A DNA stretch of 37,179 nucleotides from the NCBI GenBank assembly GCA_016712675.1, contig JADJQR010000005.1:1-37179 (forward strand). The letters run 5' to 3'. Below, piece by piece: positions 1 to 7,090 of the stretch (position 1 is its first letter; every line of letters begins with the position of its first letter). The notes below the pieces were generated by a model. That model was not told the DNA's origin, did no database searches, and saw nothing but the letters and a program-made list of their open reading frames with translations. This DNA is from a bacterium (lineage in GTDB: Bacteria > Krumholzibacteriota > Krumholzibacteriia > LZORAL124-64-63). Position numbers and translations under genes: made by a program.

Positions 1-11
1 CCCTTAGTCGG

Positions 12-45
12 GCTAAAAAACGGCCCTCCGGGGGGCGCCCCTACC
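12..45 (-). terminator. Possible intrinsic terminator at the end of the early operon
   Basis: Read on the minus strand, a very GC-rich segment (a GCCC...GGGC stem with a few nt of loop, imperfectly extended) is followed directly by six T residues (AAAAAA at 15-20 on the plus strand). It lies about 80 nt beyond the HNH stop, where a leftward early operon would end. The stem is short and imperfect, so confidence is moderate. Positions 46-125 hold no gene that I can see; if the ends are joined, this segment would be part of the spacer that carries the cos site. Confidence 0.45.
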
Positions 46-125
46 TCGGCCAGGGCGTGCCACAGTCTGCCCGGCCACGTCGATGCCGGCTGCCGCACGG
101 CCACGACGGTGACCACCGCTGCGAC

Positions 126-365
126 TCACCAGTCACGGCTGGTCAGCGTCCGTCGAACCTCCATGCGGTTACCCCGCCGGATGTTGCACGTCTTGTGCGC
201 GGGGCGCAGGTTGTCGATGTCATCGCTGCCGCCCTTGCTGCGGGGGATGACGTGGTCGACGCTGACCGTGTCGGTGATCGTGCCACCACACAGCCAGCAC
301 ACCACGCCGTAGTAGTCGACCACCTGCTGACGCAGCCGAGGAACCTTACGCCCACCCCACGACAT
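126..365 (-). CDS. HNH endonuclease
   Basis: A 79-aa small HNH nuclease. A CxxC zinc pair (C23, C26) is followed by the catalytic DH (D37-H38) in a VDHVIPRSKGG segment, then an N (about 52) and HKTCN (57-61), so all expected elements of the ββα-metal fold are present and the length is normal for stand-alone phage HNH proteins. The ATG overlaps the stop of the 365-526 gene (TGATG). HNH proteins of this type commonly sit beside the terminase and, in HK97-type phages, assist cos cleavage and packaging. Here the terminase lies at the other end of the window in the same direction, so the two would be adjacent in a circular molecule. Function as an endonuclease is firm; the packaging role is inferred. 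Confidence 0.93.
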   Translation of the reverse strand: MSWGGRKVPRLRQQVVDYYGVVCWLCGGTITDTVSVDHVIPRSKGGSDDIDNLRPAHKTCNIRRGNRMEVRRTLTSRDW

Positions 366-526
366 CACTCGTCCTCGACGGCCTCGAGCAGCTGAATCAT
401 CAGGGCAGCGACGCCGGCGGCAGCTCTGCGGCACAGGTCGTCGAGCAGGTCGGGTGAGTAGCCGCCTTCGGCGGTGACGGTGACGGCCGTGTCGTTGTGG
501 CTGACTGTGACGCTGATGGTGTCCAT
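365..526 (-). CDS. Small acidic phage protein, unknown function
   Basis: A 53-aa protein that I do not recognise. The N-terminal half is predicted β (DTISVTVSHNDTAVTVTAEGG) and the C-terminal half is an amphipathic helix ending in an acidic tail. The start at 526 is supported by a good Shine-Dalgarno (AGGAGGC, about 7 nt upstream). It follows a 144-nt gap from the upstream gene and is coupled to the HNH gene by a TGATG overlap, so the two are probably translated together. Confidence 0.7.
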   Translation of the reverse strand: MDTISVTVSHNDTAVTVTAEGGYSPDLLDDLCRRAAAGVAALMIQLLEAVEDE

Positions 527-553
527 GCTCAGCCTCCTGCCGTTGGATACACC

Positions 554-590
554 GAAGCCCCGCAACCGACGGGGGACGGGACGGGGCTTC
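554..590 (-). other. Inverted repeat, candidate terminator or attenuator
   Basis: A perfect 9-bp inverted repeat, GAAGCCCCG (554-562) and CGGGGCTTC (582-590), separated by a G-rich loop of 19 nt. It lies between the stop at 671 and the start at 526. No T-run follows on either strand, so it may act as an RNA-stability or attenuation element, not a classical terminator. Apart from this hairpin the 527-670 gap holds nothing I can identify; no convincing promoter was seen. Confidence 0.45.
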
Positions 591-670
591 AGGTTCGGCC
601 TGCCACATCTTGCCGGTGGACATACGTATCAGGCCTCGAACGTGACAGTAGCACGCGAATCACACCGATG

Positions 671-1513
671 TCATTCTGCTGCCCCCGGCGTGTCGCCGAC
701 CCTGACCAGCACGTCCACGAGGTTGACCTGCTCATCGGCGTAGCTCGTGACGTGACCGCGTCTGATCCACTGGCGCAGCGTGTCCGGGTTGCATCCGGTG
801 ACCTGGCAGGCCCAGGCCCGCGGCACCGGGAACGCCTTGGGGCGCACCACCCGCAGCATGGCCAGCAGCACATCGGCCTGCAGCGCCCACGCGTCCCCGC
901 ACCAGCCGCACACCACATGCGTCGGGGTGGGTGCGACCTCGGCCTCGACGGGGTGCCCGTCGTAGGCCAGGCGCAGCGGCCCGCCGCAGGCGTCACGCTC
1001 GGGGTGGGCTGCGGTGCATCGACCGACCGAGGTTTCGGGCCAGTCGTGCAGGACGGTGCGCAGGGCGTGGGCGCAGCCGGTGATGACTGCGGCGAATTCG
1101 TCGATGCGTGGGTGCTCGGTGATCCAGTCGAGGTGGATGTTGAGGATCCGCAGCGAGTCGAACACGTCTCGCATGGGCGGGTTGAGCCTGCGCTCCTCGA
1201 TCACCCAGCGGGCCTCGGTGAGCAGGTCGGCATCGACGTTGGTGACGTTGTCGGGGTCGGCCTCGCCGTCGTCGGTGATCCGGAAGTGGCTGCGAATGTC
1301 GGCCATGGCGATGATGGTCAGGTTGGCCGGCGGTTTGGAGCCGGGCTTACCCGCGGCCCTGGTCCCGGATCCGGCACGCCCTGGGGAGGGGTCGAGTTGT
1401 GCGCGTAGTCGTCCGACGGTGTCGAGGTCGCGGCGGATCTTGGCGGTGCAACTGGTGCAGATCACCGGGTCGGGTGTGCGGTCGGCGCAGATGGCGCAGG
1501 TGGTGTCGCTCAC
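671..1513 (-). CDS. Zinc-finger / helix-turn-helix DNA-binding protein
   Basis: A 280-aa protein. The N-terminus has a CxxC...CxxC zinc ribbon (C6, C9, C19, C22). A central part carries a second Cys-rich patch (CTAAHPERDACGG ... CGWCG). The C-terminal 45 residues look like a helix-turn-helix of the excisionase/MerR-like type (CQVTGCNPDTLRQWIRRGHV followed by a VDVL segment). The GTG start at 1513 overlaps the preceding stop (GTGA). This three-part layout fits early-operon DNA-binding proteins of actinophages; a role in replication or transcription control is likely, but the target is unknown. Confidence 0.75.
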   Translation of the reverse strand: MSDTTCAICADRTPDPVICTSCTAKIRRDLDTVGRLRAQLDPSPGRAGSGTRAAGKPGSKPPANLTIIAMADIRSHFRITDDGEADPDNVTNVDADLLTEARWVIEERRLNPPMRDVFDSLRILNIHLDWITEHPRIDEFAAVITGCAHALRTVLHDWPETSVGRCTAAHPERDACGGPLRLAYDGHPVEAEVAPTPTHVVCGWCGDAWALQADVLLAMLRVVRPKAFPVPRAWACQVTGCNPDTLRQWIRRGHVTSYADEQVNLVDVLVRVGDTPGAAE

Positions 1514-1629
1514 TGGTCGTCCTGCTGGTCGACCCAGTGGTGGCACGTGACGCACCATCCGCGGTCGTTGCGGGTTCGCAGCACGCGGTTGCACACCGGG
1601 CAGCGCGGCAGTTCGTCCAGGTAGCTCAC
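1510..1629 (-). CDS. 39-aa zinc-ribbon protein
   Basis: A very small protein with two CxxC knuckles (C10/C13 and C26/C29) and almost nothing else, so it is essentially a free-standing zinc ribbon. The GTG start at 1629 overlaps the upstream TGA (GTGA), and its own stop overlaps the next GTG start, giving strong translational coupling. Such ribbons are frequent as accessory DNA- or protein-binding factors in actinophage early operons; the partner is unknown. Confidence 0.7.
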   Translation of the reverse strand: MSYLDELPRCPVCNRVLRTRNDRGWCVTCHHWVDQQDDQ

Positions 1630-2189
1630 CAGTCGACCTCCTCGGTCTGGTTGACATGCTGCGGGTGGTGTGTGGGGTGGCCGCACATGCGCCCGTTGGC
1701 GCCCATGACGGGCCGGTGTTGGCGCAGGTCGTGTCCGTTGAGGCAGGTGCTTTCGCCGGGGTAGACAACGCCCGGTGCGCGGAACCGCGACTTGAGTGCG
1801 AGCACTTCGGCCGGATCTGCGAGTGGCACCCACCTGCCGGTACCGAGGTCGAGGCTGGCGAGCACTTGGGCCTGGATGTGTGCCGGCGGCCCCGGTTCGT
1901 CGGTGAAGCCCTGCTCGCAGTCGTGGCACGGCCTGGTCTCTGTGACCTGGATGCCGTGCTGGCATGTCTGCGCTTCGGCGGCTTCGCGGCCGATGATGTC
2001 GGCGAGGTGGCCTGGCTTGAGGTAGTCGTCTGGCCGGTTGCGCCAGAACACGACCAGCGCGTCACGGCATTGGGCCAGCGTGTACCGACCGAGCACCTTG
2101 TGCCACGCATGGGCAGCGTCCAGCGACTGCTTGCGGTTGTCGACTGCGGCCACTTCGGACAGCAGGATTCTGGTCTCCTCTGGGGTCAT
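1626..2189 (-). CDS. Putative replication protein (helicase-loader-like N-terminus)
   Basis: A 187-aa protein. The N-terminal 70 residues (helical, MTPEETRILLSEVAAVDN ... ALVVFWRNRPDDYLKPGHLADII) match the pattern of short actinophage replication accessory proteins that act near the DnaB-type helicase. The rest is Cys/His-rich (CQHG, CHDCEQG, CLNGHD, CGHPTHH) and probably binds zinc. It starts at an ATG preceded by AGAAGG. It lies directly downstream of the repeat cluster at 2303-2423 and of the replication-initiator-like gene, which supports a role at the origin. The assignment rests on pattern and context, not on a diagnostic motif. Confidence 0.55.
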   Translation of the reverse strand: MTPEETRILLSEVAAVDNRKQSLDAAHAWHKVLGRYTLAQCRDALVVFWRNRPDDYLKPGHLADIIGREAAEAQTCQHGIQVTETRPCHDCEQGFTDEPGPPAHIQAQVLASLDLGTGRWVPLADPAEVLALKSRFRAPGVVYPGESTCLNGHDLRQHRPVMGANGRMCGHPTHHPQHVNQTEEVDW

Positions 2190-2302
2190 GAGAGACCTTC
2201 TTGCGCGTTACGGTCTGTATGTTTCGCTGAAATCTGAACCACGAGAGCACATAGACCACTTGGGTGGGCTGCTCTGGGACCGTGACCATAAGGGGTTATT
2301 AC

Positions 2303-2332
2303 GGGTCGGGTCGGGTCGGGTCGGGTCGGGTA
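2303..2332. repeat. GGGTC pentanucleotide tandem repeat
   Basis: Five perfect head-to-tail copies of GGGTC followed by a sixth degenerate copy (GGGTA), within the gap between two replication genes. A perfect pentanucleotide run of this kind is prone to slippage. In one minus-strand frame it would encode a TRPDP repeat, but that frame is not otherwise convincing as a gene. Confidence 0.9.
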
Positions 2333-2423
2333 GAGCGGAGTCACACGTCGCAGGGGAAGAGCGGACTCCATGCGGACTCCGCCTGGAGTCACAGCGTGAC
2401 TCCGCCTGGAGTCACAGCGTGAC
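2333..2423. repeat. GAGTC-box cluster with 23-bp tandem repeat; candidate replication origin or operator
   Basis: Two identical 23-bp units stand head-to-tail at 2375-2397 and 2398-2420, with the start of a third unit after them. Each unit holds GACTCC, and at the junction a perfect palindrome GGAGTCACAGCGTGACTCC (2385-2403, 8-bp arms, 3-nt centre) forms. More GGAGTC/GACTCC boxes occur just to the left (near 2336 and 2363). With the GGGTC run this occupies most of the 247-nt gene-free gap at 2190-2436, between a replisome-organiser-like gene and a helicase-loader-like gene. The iteron-like layout and location suggest an origin or a regulator-binding array; this is inference. Confidence 0.6.
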
Positions 2424-2436
2424 ATGCGCGTTGCCA

Positions 2437-2796
2437 TCACCACTCCTGTCCTTCGCTCTGGCGCTTGGCGGCCTTGGCTTCCCGCCACGACTTCTTGCGC
2501 TGCCGGTCGATCTCCCGGCGTCTCTGCACGTCCTCGCGGGTCGGCTGGTAGTCGTGCCAGTCATGGAAGCGGTAACCGCCCTCGGGGATGCGTTCCCACA
2601 GCCCGGCCGACCACAGTTCGTCACAGTGCCTGCCCTTGGCTTGCAGCACCTTGAGAGTCCCGGGGCTGATGATCCCGTCGGTGAGGTGGCGCGCGCAGTA
2701 CAGTCCGGCGGTGATCCACAGCCGGAAGGCGCCGTCGCTGACTTGGACGATCTTGGGGTGGTCGTAGGTGGAGTCGTCCAACTTGAACCAGGGCAT
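2437..2796 (-). CDS. Replisome-organiser-like protein (DnaD-like N-terminal domain)
   Basis: A 119-aa protein beginning MPWFKLDDSTYDHPK with GLYCARHLTDGIIS, LWSAGLWERIPEGGYRFHDWHDYQPTRE and a basic Arg/Lys-rich tail. This is the winged-helix N-terminal domain seen in phage replication-initiation proteins. Only that domain is present; no C-terminal helicase-interaction domain is attached, so it may work with the neighbouring gene at 1626-2189. The ATG at 2796 overlaps the previous stop (TGATG). Immediately downstream is the repeat cluster that could be the origin it recognises. Confidence 0.75.
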   Translation of the reverse strand: MPWFKLDDSTYDHPKIVQVSDGAFRLWITAGLYCARHLTDGIISPGTLKVLQAKGRHCDELWSAGLWERIPEGGYRFHDWHDYQPTREDVQRRREIDRQRKKSWREAKAAKRQSEGQEW

Positions 2797-3833
2797 CAGG
2801 CGTCCATCTCCTCGTTGTCGGCGTGGCTTTTGCGCCACAGGTCTCGGTTGCAGTTGATGCAGAGCGGCTGCCCTGGGGTCAGGCCGTAGGCGCTGCGGCA
2901 GCGGGCGCAGTGCCGAATGGTGGTCTCGCGCAGGTCCACGACGACGTCGACCTGGCGCTGCGGCTGTGGCTGGGGTGCGACCGGCTGCGGTGGGGTGACG
3001 GGCGCTGCCGGCTGCTCGTGGATCAGGTTGGTGCGTGGCCCTTGGTACTCGCAGACGATCTCGGTCTGCCGCTGTTCGCGCAGTGCGCGGGCGTGGGCCA
3101 TCAGTTCGCGAAGTTGGCTGTCCGCCCTGCTGCGGGCGATGCGATCGAGGGCGTCCTTGCGCCACTTGGTCTGCGGTTCTGCGGCGAATGGCGCGGTGTC
3201 CGCGTTGATCCAGGTCTGTATGAATCCGGCGCGGTCGAACCGCTTCATGTAGGCCGCGTTCGACCTGATCTCCCCTGCCGATCGCATGACTGACGCCGGG
3301 AACAGCCAAATGCTCTCACCGTCGTCGACAGCCACCAGGGCGCCGAGGTGATGCACCCATGTGCCGTCGAGTCGAGCCCATCTGGGGTCTATGGAGAAGT
3401 CTGCATGGCGGTCGTCGCTGGCAGCGTCGACGAGCCACAGCACCCGGCCGTTCCAGTGGTTCTCGCGGGCACGCACGGTCTTGGCAGCGATCGGCGAGTG
3501 TTGCACTTCGATGCACCATCCGAAGCGGGTGACGATGTCGGCGCGGCGCACATCCCCGGACGCGTTGATGTCGGTCACCTCGATGCGGGCGGCATCGTCG
3601 GCCTGCGACTGCCACCACAGGTGCCACGGCGACATTGCTTCGCGTTCACGGACCGGGTCCATGCTGCGGCATGTGCTGTGCGTGGAGTGGCGGAAGTGCT
3701 GCACACGCGACTGGGTGCCGCGCACCAGATGCAGCTTGGCGCGGCAGGTGGGGTCCTTGCATTGGGGGCTGGAAACCGGCCATGTGGCCAGCACCACCTG
3801 GCCGGTTTCCGGGTCGAACGCTGTCAGTGGCAT
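2796..3833 (-). CDS. CoiA-like PD-(D/E)XK nuclease
   Basis: A 345-aa protein. An N-terminal Cys-rich segment (C25, C30) and HFRH (46-49) precede a nuclease-like core with RRADIV (D99) and IEVQHSPI (E109, Q111), the D...ExQ signature of the competence CoiA family. After about residue 230 comes a helical linker and a Pro/Gln-rich stretch, then a C-terminal CxxC...CxxC zinc ribbon. CoiA-family members act in recombination and DNA processing. The location next to a RecT-like annealase and an exonuclease suggests that it is part of the phage recombination module. The family assignment is good; the exact substrate is unknown. Confidence 0.75.
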   Translation of the reverse strand: MPLTAFDPETGQVVLATWPVSSPQCKDPTCRAKLHLVRGTQSRVQHFRHSTHSTCRSMDPVREREAMSPWHLWWQSQADDAARIEVTDINASGDVRRADIVTRFGWCIEVQHSPIAAKTVRARENHWNGRVLWLVDAASDDRHADFSIDPRWARLDGTWVHHLGALVAVDDGESIWLFPASVMRSAGEIRSNAAYMKRFDRAGFIQTWINADTAPFAAEPQTKWRKDALDRIARSRADSQLRELMAHARALREQRQTEIVCEYQGPRTNLIHEQPAAPVTPPQPVAPQPQPQRQVDVVVDLRETTIRHCARCRSAYGLTPGQPLCINCNRDLWRKSHADNEEMDA

Positions 3834-3835
3834 GT

Positions 3836-4828
3836 TCAGTCCACGAGTTCGCCGTCGACGATCTCGTCTTCTGCCGGCGCCGCGCTGAGCGTGTCCAGGC
3901 AGTCGCCCACCTCGGTGCGGGTGAGGTCCGTACTGCTGGTGACCTCACGGCCCACCACGTCGCTGCAGAACCGCAGCTTGTCGGCACGGTCGCTGAGCCC
4001 TGCGGAGTTCAGGGCGGCGTGCAGCGCGGTGAGCATCTTCCTCGTGGGCTTGGTGTCGTCCTCCTCGGGCGCTTCGATCGCCTTGTCGTCGCCGAGCTCC
4101 TCGTAGCCGGTCTCGCCGGGCAGTGGTGGCGCGCTGGACTCCTGCGGGGGTTCGGGCTGGGCCACCGGTTCGGGCTTCGGTTCGGCCTTCGCTTTGCGCC
4201 GCGCTGGGGCCTTCTTGGGCTCCTGGCGCACCGTCACGGTGGCGGGCTCGGCCGCGGCCGTGGACTCGTCGTCGCCCTGTACGAGCGGGACGTTGACCGC
4301 CGAGGAGAAGCCGCCGGTCACATCCGGGAAGATCATCGAGCACAGCCGCGACGTGCAGCGGGCGATCAGCATCTCCTGGGGGCGGGTCTTGTAGTTGCCG
4401 TTCTTGGTGAAGTCGCCGGACTGCTTGGCCTCGTCCATCGTGTACTGCGCCTGTGTCCAGACCTCGGATCCTGCGCGGCGGCCACGCATCTTGCAGCGGG
4501 TGGCGGTGACCTCCTCGAACTCGATCTCGTGGCCGGCAGCCAGCACTAGTGCGCGCTGGGCCTCCGCGGACAGGTCCGGAGTGCCGTGCACGACATAGGT
4601 GTTCTTCAGGGTGGTCATGGGCGGTAGTCCCAGTTCGCGACCGAACAAGATGGCGCCGGCCACGGCCGCGGGCTTGCCGCGAAAGTCCTTGGGCACGAAG
4701 TCGGTGCCCGCGATCTTGGCCGCGAGATCGCCGACCGGGGCCAGGACGTGCACCCAGGAATCTACGTCGGGCTCAGACGAGACCAGTTGGCCCTGCAGGG
4801 CTTCGCCGTAGCGTTCGATTTCGGTCAT
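3836..4828 (-). CDS. recT: RecT-like single-strand annealing protein
   Basis: A 330-aa protein. Residues ~20-190 show the RecT-type core (AGTDFVPKDFRGKPAAVAGAILFGRELGLPP, TLKNTYVVHGTPDLSAEAQ, and the diagnostic PQEMLIARCTSRLCSMIFPDV). The C-terminal third is a low-complexity Pro/Ala/Glu-rich linker and an acidic region, likely flexible. Its upstream neighbour is an exonuclease whose stop overlaps this ATG, forming the usual exonuclease/annealase pair for phage homologous recombination: the exonuclease exposes ssDNA and this protein anneals it. Confidence 0.88.
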   Translation of the reverse strand: MTEIERYGEALQGQLVSSEPDVDSWVHVLAPVGDLAAKIAGTDFVPKDFRGKPAAVAGAILFGRELGLPPMTTLKNTYVVHGTPDLSAEAQRALVLAAGHEIEFEEVTATRCKMRGRRAGSEVWTQAQYTMDEAKQSGDFTKNGNYKTRPQEMLIARCTSRLCSMIFPDVTGGFSSAVNVPLVQGDDESTAAAEPATVTVRQEPKKAPARRKAKAEPKPEPVAQPEPPQESSAPPLPGETGYEELGDDKAIEAPEEDDTKPTRKMLTALHAALNSAGLSDRADKLRFCSDVVGREVTSSTDLTRTEVGDCLDTLSAAPAEDEIVDGELVD

Positions 4829-5598
4829 GCGCTTACCTCGATCTTTTCCGGTGTGAGTGGTGGGTGGACGAGTTCTTTGAGGCGATCGGAGGTGGCCGCG
4901 ACCTGGGCGACGTAGAGGAAGGCGCGGAACTCCTCCTTGCCTGCGGTCAGCGGGACGAGGTCGGCACCGTCGGCGCGCACGTGCACGATCCCGACGGCGT
5001 CCACGTGGGGCATGCGGATGTGTCCGGTGTCGTCGTCATCCAGGAACTCCGCGAACCGGTAGGCGGCCTGCTGCAGCGCCATGTCGCCGTACACACCCTT
5101 GGAGGTCTTGAGGTCGAGCAGCCAGCGTCGGCCGTCGCGCAGGGTGGCGATCAGGTCGAGGGTGCCGGCGTATCCGTAGGTGACGTTGTAGATCGTGGAC
5201 TCGACGTGCTCGGCTCGCAGATCCCAGTCCTGACAGAACTTCAGGTACGACTCGACCAGGGGCAACTGCTCGGGGTCGACGTCGACCACGCCCTGCTCCT
5301 GCAGCTGCTGGGCGGCGTCGTGCAACTTTGTGCCGCGCAGTGCCGCCGCATTCTTGCTGGCGTTCGGCGCGTTGCGGATCTGCTCGAGGCGCTCACTGAT
5401 AGGCGCCGTGGACAGTTCGTCCCAGTTGTCGACGGCGTACTCTGCGGCGGTGCGTGCGGCCCAATTGACCAGCGCGGGCTTGGGAAGCCCCTTACTGAGA
5501 ATCGTGGTGACGCCCGGCACCTTGACGCCGTTGGCGTCCTTGTAGCCGTGGCCGCGGCCGTAGTTTCGTCGTACGAATGGCGCCTTGAGTGTTGTCAT
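4825..5598 (-). CDS. RecB/Cas4-type exonuclease (PD-(D/E)XK)
   Basis: A 257-aa protein with the ordered PD-(D/E)XK motifs of phage recombination exonucleases: RGTKLHDAA (H93), E133, GTLDLI (D148), LLDLKTSKG (D162, K164) and a following QQAAY helix. The start at 5598 overlaps the upstream stop (ATGA), and a CGAGAGGACA-type ribosome site lies just upstream. It partners the RecT-like protein directly downstream. The RecE/RecT-like pair is a familiar actinophage arrangement. Confidence 0.88.
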   Translation of the reverse strand: MTTLKAPFVRRNYGRGHGYKDANGVKVPGVTTILSKGLPKPALVNWAARTAAEYAVDNWDELSTAPISERLEQIRNAPNASKNAAALRGTKLHDAAQQLQEQGVVDVDPEQLPLVESYLKFCQDWDLRAEHVESTIYNVTYGYAGTLDLIATLRDGRRWLLDLKTSKGVYGDMALQQAAYRFAEFLDDDDTGHIRMPHVDAVGIVHVRADGADLVPLTAGKEEFRAFLYVAQVAATSDRLKELVHPPLTPEKIEVSA

Positions 5599-6065
5599 GC
5601 GCTTGTCCTCTCGTGATAGCGGGTGAAGGTGGATGGTCTGGCGAACAGCCGCCCGAGGTCGGGCCGGCCGCAGCGGTACATGTGCCGGGACAGCGCCACG
5701 GTGGTGGTGTTGAGTCGCTTGGAGATGACCTGCGGGTCGCGGCTGGTGATCAGTACGGTGTCGACGTCGTCGCAGACCGCGCACGATGGCGGCTGACTTG
5801 CCACTGCGTCGATCGCTGCGGCCAGTGACGGCCGGATGCGTGTCACCCGGCCGTACTGCAGGTTCTTGACGGCCTGCCGCGAGCAACCCAGCATCTCGGC
5901 GAGGTCGGTAGCGGTGGTGTGGCGCAGCATCCGGCGCACCATCGCCCGGTACGGCGCGGCGTCGACCATCTGTGAGCAGCCTTCGCGGTAGCACGCCAGG
6001 CACGGGCCGCCCTGCTGGTTGTGTGCTGCGGCCAGTCCGCAGACCGTGCAGAGTGGTCTATTCAT
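5595..6065 (-). CDS. Zinc-finger and HTH regulatory protein
   Basis: A 156-aa protein in three parts: an N-terminal zinc cluster (CTVCGLAAAH ... CLACYREGC), a central helix-turn-helix (ATDLAEMLGCSRQAVKNLQYGRVTRI), and a C-terminal domain starting CAVCDDVDTVL and continuing through ISKRL, ALSRHM and RCGRPDLGRLF. The C-terminal domain recurs in the protein at 8359-9024 (ICDDVDFITSS ... ALAQHLTRHNRHDLTARL), so this operon carries two copies of one small domain. The start at 6065 was chosen for the strong CGAGAGGACA ribosome site 7-9 nt upstream. Probably a DNA-binding regulator. Confidence 0.75.
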   Translation of the reverse strand: MNRPLCTVCGLAAAHNQQGGPCLACYREGCSQMVDAAPYRAMVRRMLRHTTATDLAEMLGCSRQAVKNLQYGRVTRIRPSLAAAIDAVASQPPSCAVCDDVDTVLITSRDPQVISKRLNTTTVALSRHMYRCGRPDLGRLFARPSTFTRYHERTSA

Positions 6066-6126
6066 CGTCGGTGTCCTCTCGTTTGTTGACGATTTGCGCA
6101 ACACCACGCCATGACTCGCTCTTCAT
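6058..6126 (-). CDS. Possible 22-aa peptide
   Basis: A short ATG-initiated frame (MKSESWRGVAQIVNKRED...) linked by ATGA overlap to the gene before and overlapping the start of the next gene. Its coding DNA includes a 19-nt sequence, TTGCGCAACACCACGCCAT on the plus strand (6094-6112), that recurs exactly at 9267-9285 inside another early gene, where it also encodes WRGVAQ. The tight coupling at both ends supports translation, but at 22 residues it could equally be a leader that only positions the ribosome for the next gene. Confidence 0.4.
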   Translation of the reverse strand: MKSESWRGVAQIVNKREDTDDE

Positions 6127-6293
6127 GCGTCACCGTCCAGCACTGAAGGGGTGGCGGTAGCGTTGGCTGCCGACGCTAAGTAGTAGCGACACCTGATTCG
6201 AGTGTGGAGAATGCCGTTCATTGCCGCACGGACAACGCCATATGCCAGATAGAAGTCTCCGCAGTAGCAACAACGCTCGCTGTACTCACTCAT
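6123..6293 (-). CDS. 56-aa Cys-containing phage protein, unknown function
   Basis: Starts MSEYSERCCYCGDFYLAYG. It has a CCxxC cluster near the N-terminus and a later C, which could bind one metal. It overlaps the upstream stop by 8 nt and the following ATG by 4 nt. I do not recognise a family. Confidence 0.6.
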   Translation of the reverse strand: MSEYSERCCYCGDFYLAYGVVRAAMNGILHTRIRCRYYLASAANATATPSVLDGDA

Positions 6294-6549
6294 CGACTCG
6301 TCCTTCCAGTGCGGCCAGGCGCCGGCGGATCTCGTCGGCTTCGCGGCATTCCTCGACGGGTGCTTCGCAGGCGGGGCACCACAGTTGCCCGCCGCTGGCC
6401 GGATACCGGCCGTGGTTGGGGGCGTTGGTGTTGCGGAGTCGCCCGGCCCACGCCTCGCCGTTGGGGTAGTGGACGATGGCAACCACCTCGACGCCGGGGG
6501 TGATGACGTTGGTGGTGATGATCTGCGCGGGCGTCATGTAGGTGCTCAT
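6286..6549 (-). CDS. 87-aa phage protein with CxxC knuckle
   Basis: The N-terminal β-rich part (PGVEVVAIVHYPNGEAWAGRLRNTN) is followed by CPACEAPVEEC and a C-terminal coiled helix (EADEIRRRLAALEGRV). The single CxxC plus a third Cys may bind zinc or be structural. The ATG overlaps the previous stop (TGATG). No known family is recognised. Confidence 0.62.
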   Translation of the reverse strand: MSTYMTPAQIITTNVITPGVEVVAIVHYPNGEAWAGRLRNTNAPNHGRYPASGGQLWCPACEAPVEECREADEIRRRLAALEGRVDE

Positions 6550-6740
6550 CAGCGACCGTCCAGTGAGTCGCCGCCGAGCGGCACAATGCCGTCCCAGTGT
6601 TCGGACTGCTCGGCGTCATCAGTGGCCCAGCACAGGTCGCACCTGTGACGTGCGCAGGCGTGGATGTCGACGTCGCCTTCGGGGTGTTGGAACTGAGCGG
6701 GGGCGCCGCACTCGCTGCAGGTGTTGGCGGTGTCGTTCAC
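6549..6740 (-). CDS. 63-aa zinc-ribbon protein with DDAEQSEHWDG tail
   Basis: The GTG start overlaps the upstream TGA (GTGA). CSECG and CDLCW pairs with intervening His residues form a zinc ribbon. The C-terminus carries DDAEQSEHWDG followed by a short acidic tail. The same tail motif ends the unrelated protein at 11923-12276, and the DNA is nearly identical (27 nt with one mismatch, 6591-6617 versus 11971-11997). This suggests a shared terminal tag or a recombination junction. Function unknown. Confidence 0.65.
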   Translation of the reverse strand: MNDTANTCSECGAPAQFQHPEGDVDIHACARHRCDLCWATDDAEQSEHWDGIVPLGGDSLDGR

Positions 6741-7090
6741 TTCGCCGCCCTGATGGTGGGCTTGCCTTCGACGCAGGCCTGCCGGTACAGGTCCGGCGGC
6801 AGTTTCGCCTGCGCCAGTTTGCGGTCGAGTTTCGTCTCGGTGACGGTGAGCATCTGCACCAGCGCATCGGGCAGCACCTCGCGGGCGCGTTTCTCGTCCC
6901 AGCGGTGGGCGCCGGTGGCGATGATGTAGGCGGGTTCGCCGCCGACGTCGATGGTGTCGCCGGGTTCGGCGAGGGACAGGATCTCGGCGTCGATCTGCTT
7001 CACCTTGGCGTCCCATTCGTCGCGCTGGTAGACGGCGTTGAGCCGCTCGCGGCCGAGCGCCTCCAGGCGTGCGCTGTTATCGGTTGTCAT
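6737..7090 (-). CDS. 117-aa helical phage protein, unknown function
   Basis: Mostly helical, with a likely coiled-coil N-terminal third (NSARLEALGRERLNAVYQRDEWDAKVKQIDAEILSL), a small β-like middle (GDTIDVGGEPAYIIATGAHRW) and a basic helical C-terminus. The ATG at 7090 has the recurrent CGAGAGGACA ribosome site upstream. The layout resembles small recombination or replication accessory proteins, but I cannot name a family. Confidence 0.62.
   Translation of the reverse strand: MTTDNSARLEALGRERLNAVYQRDEWDAKVKQIDAEILSLAEPGDTIDVGGEPAYIIATGAHRWDEKRAREVLPDALVQMLTVTETKLDRKLAQAKLPPDLYRQACVEGKPTIRAAK

Noticed and set aside
671-2110. Single 479-aa minus-strand frame covering three genes
   Set aside because: Its N-terminal part overlaps two better genes (1626-2189, 1510-1629) and has Arg/Pro/Ser-rich composition typical of an out-of-frame reading. 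The real gene starts at GTG 1513.
2186-2488. 100-aa minus-strand frame through the repeat region
   Set aside because: It runs through the GGGTC and GAGTC repeats, has low-complexity composition, no ribosome site and overlaps the replication gene at 2437.
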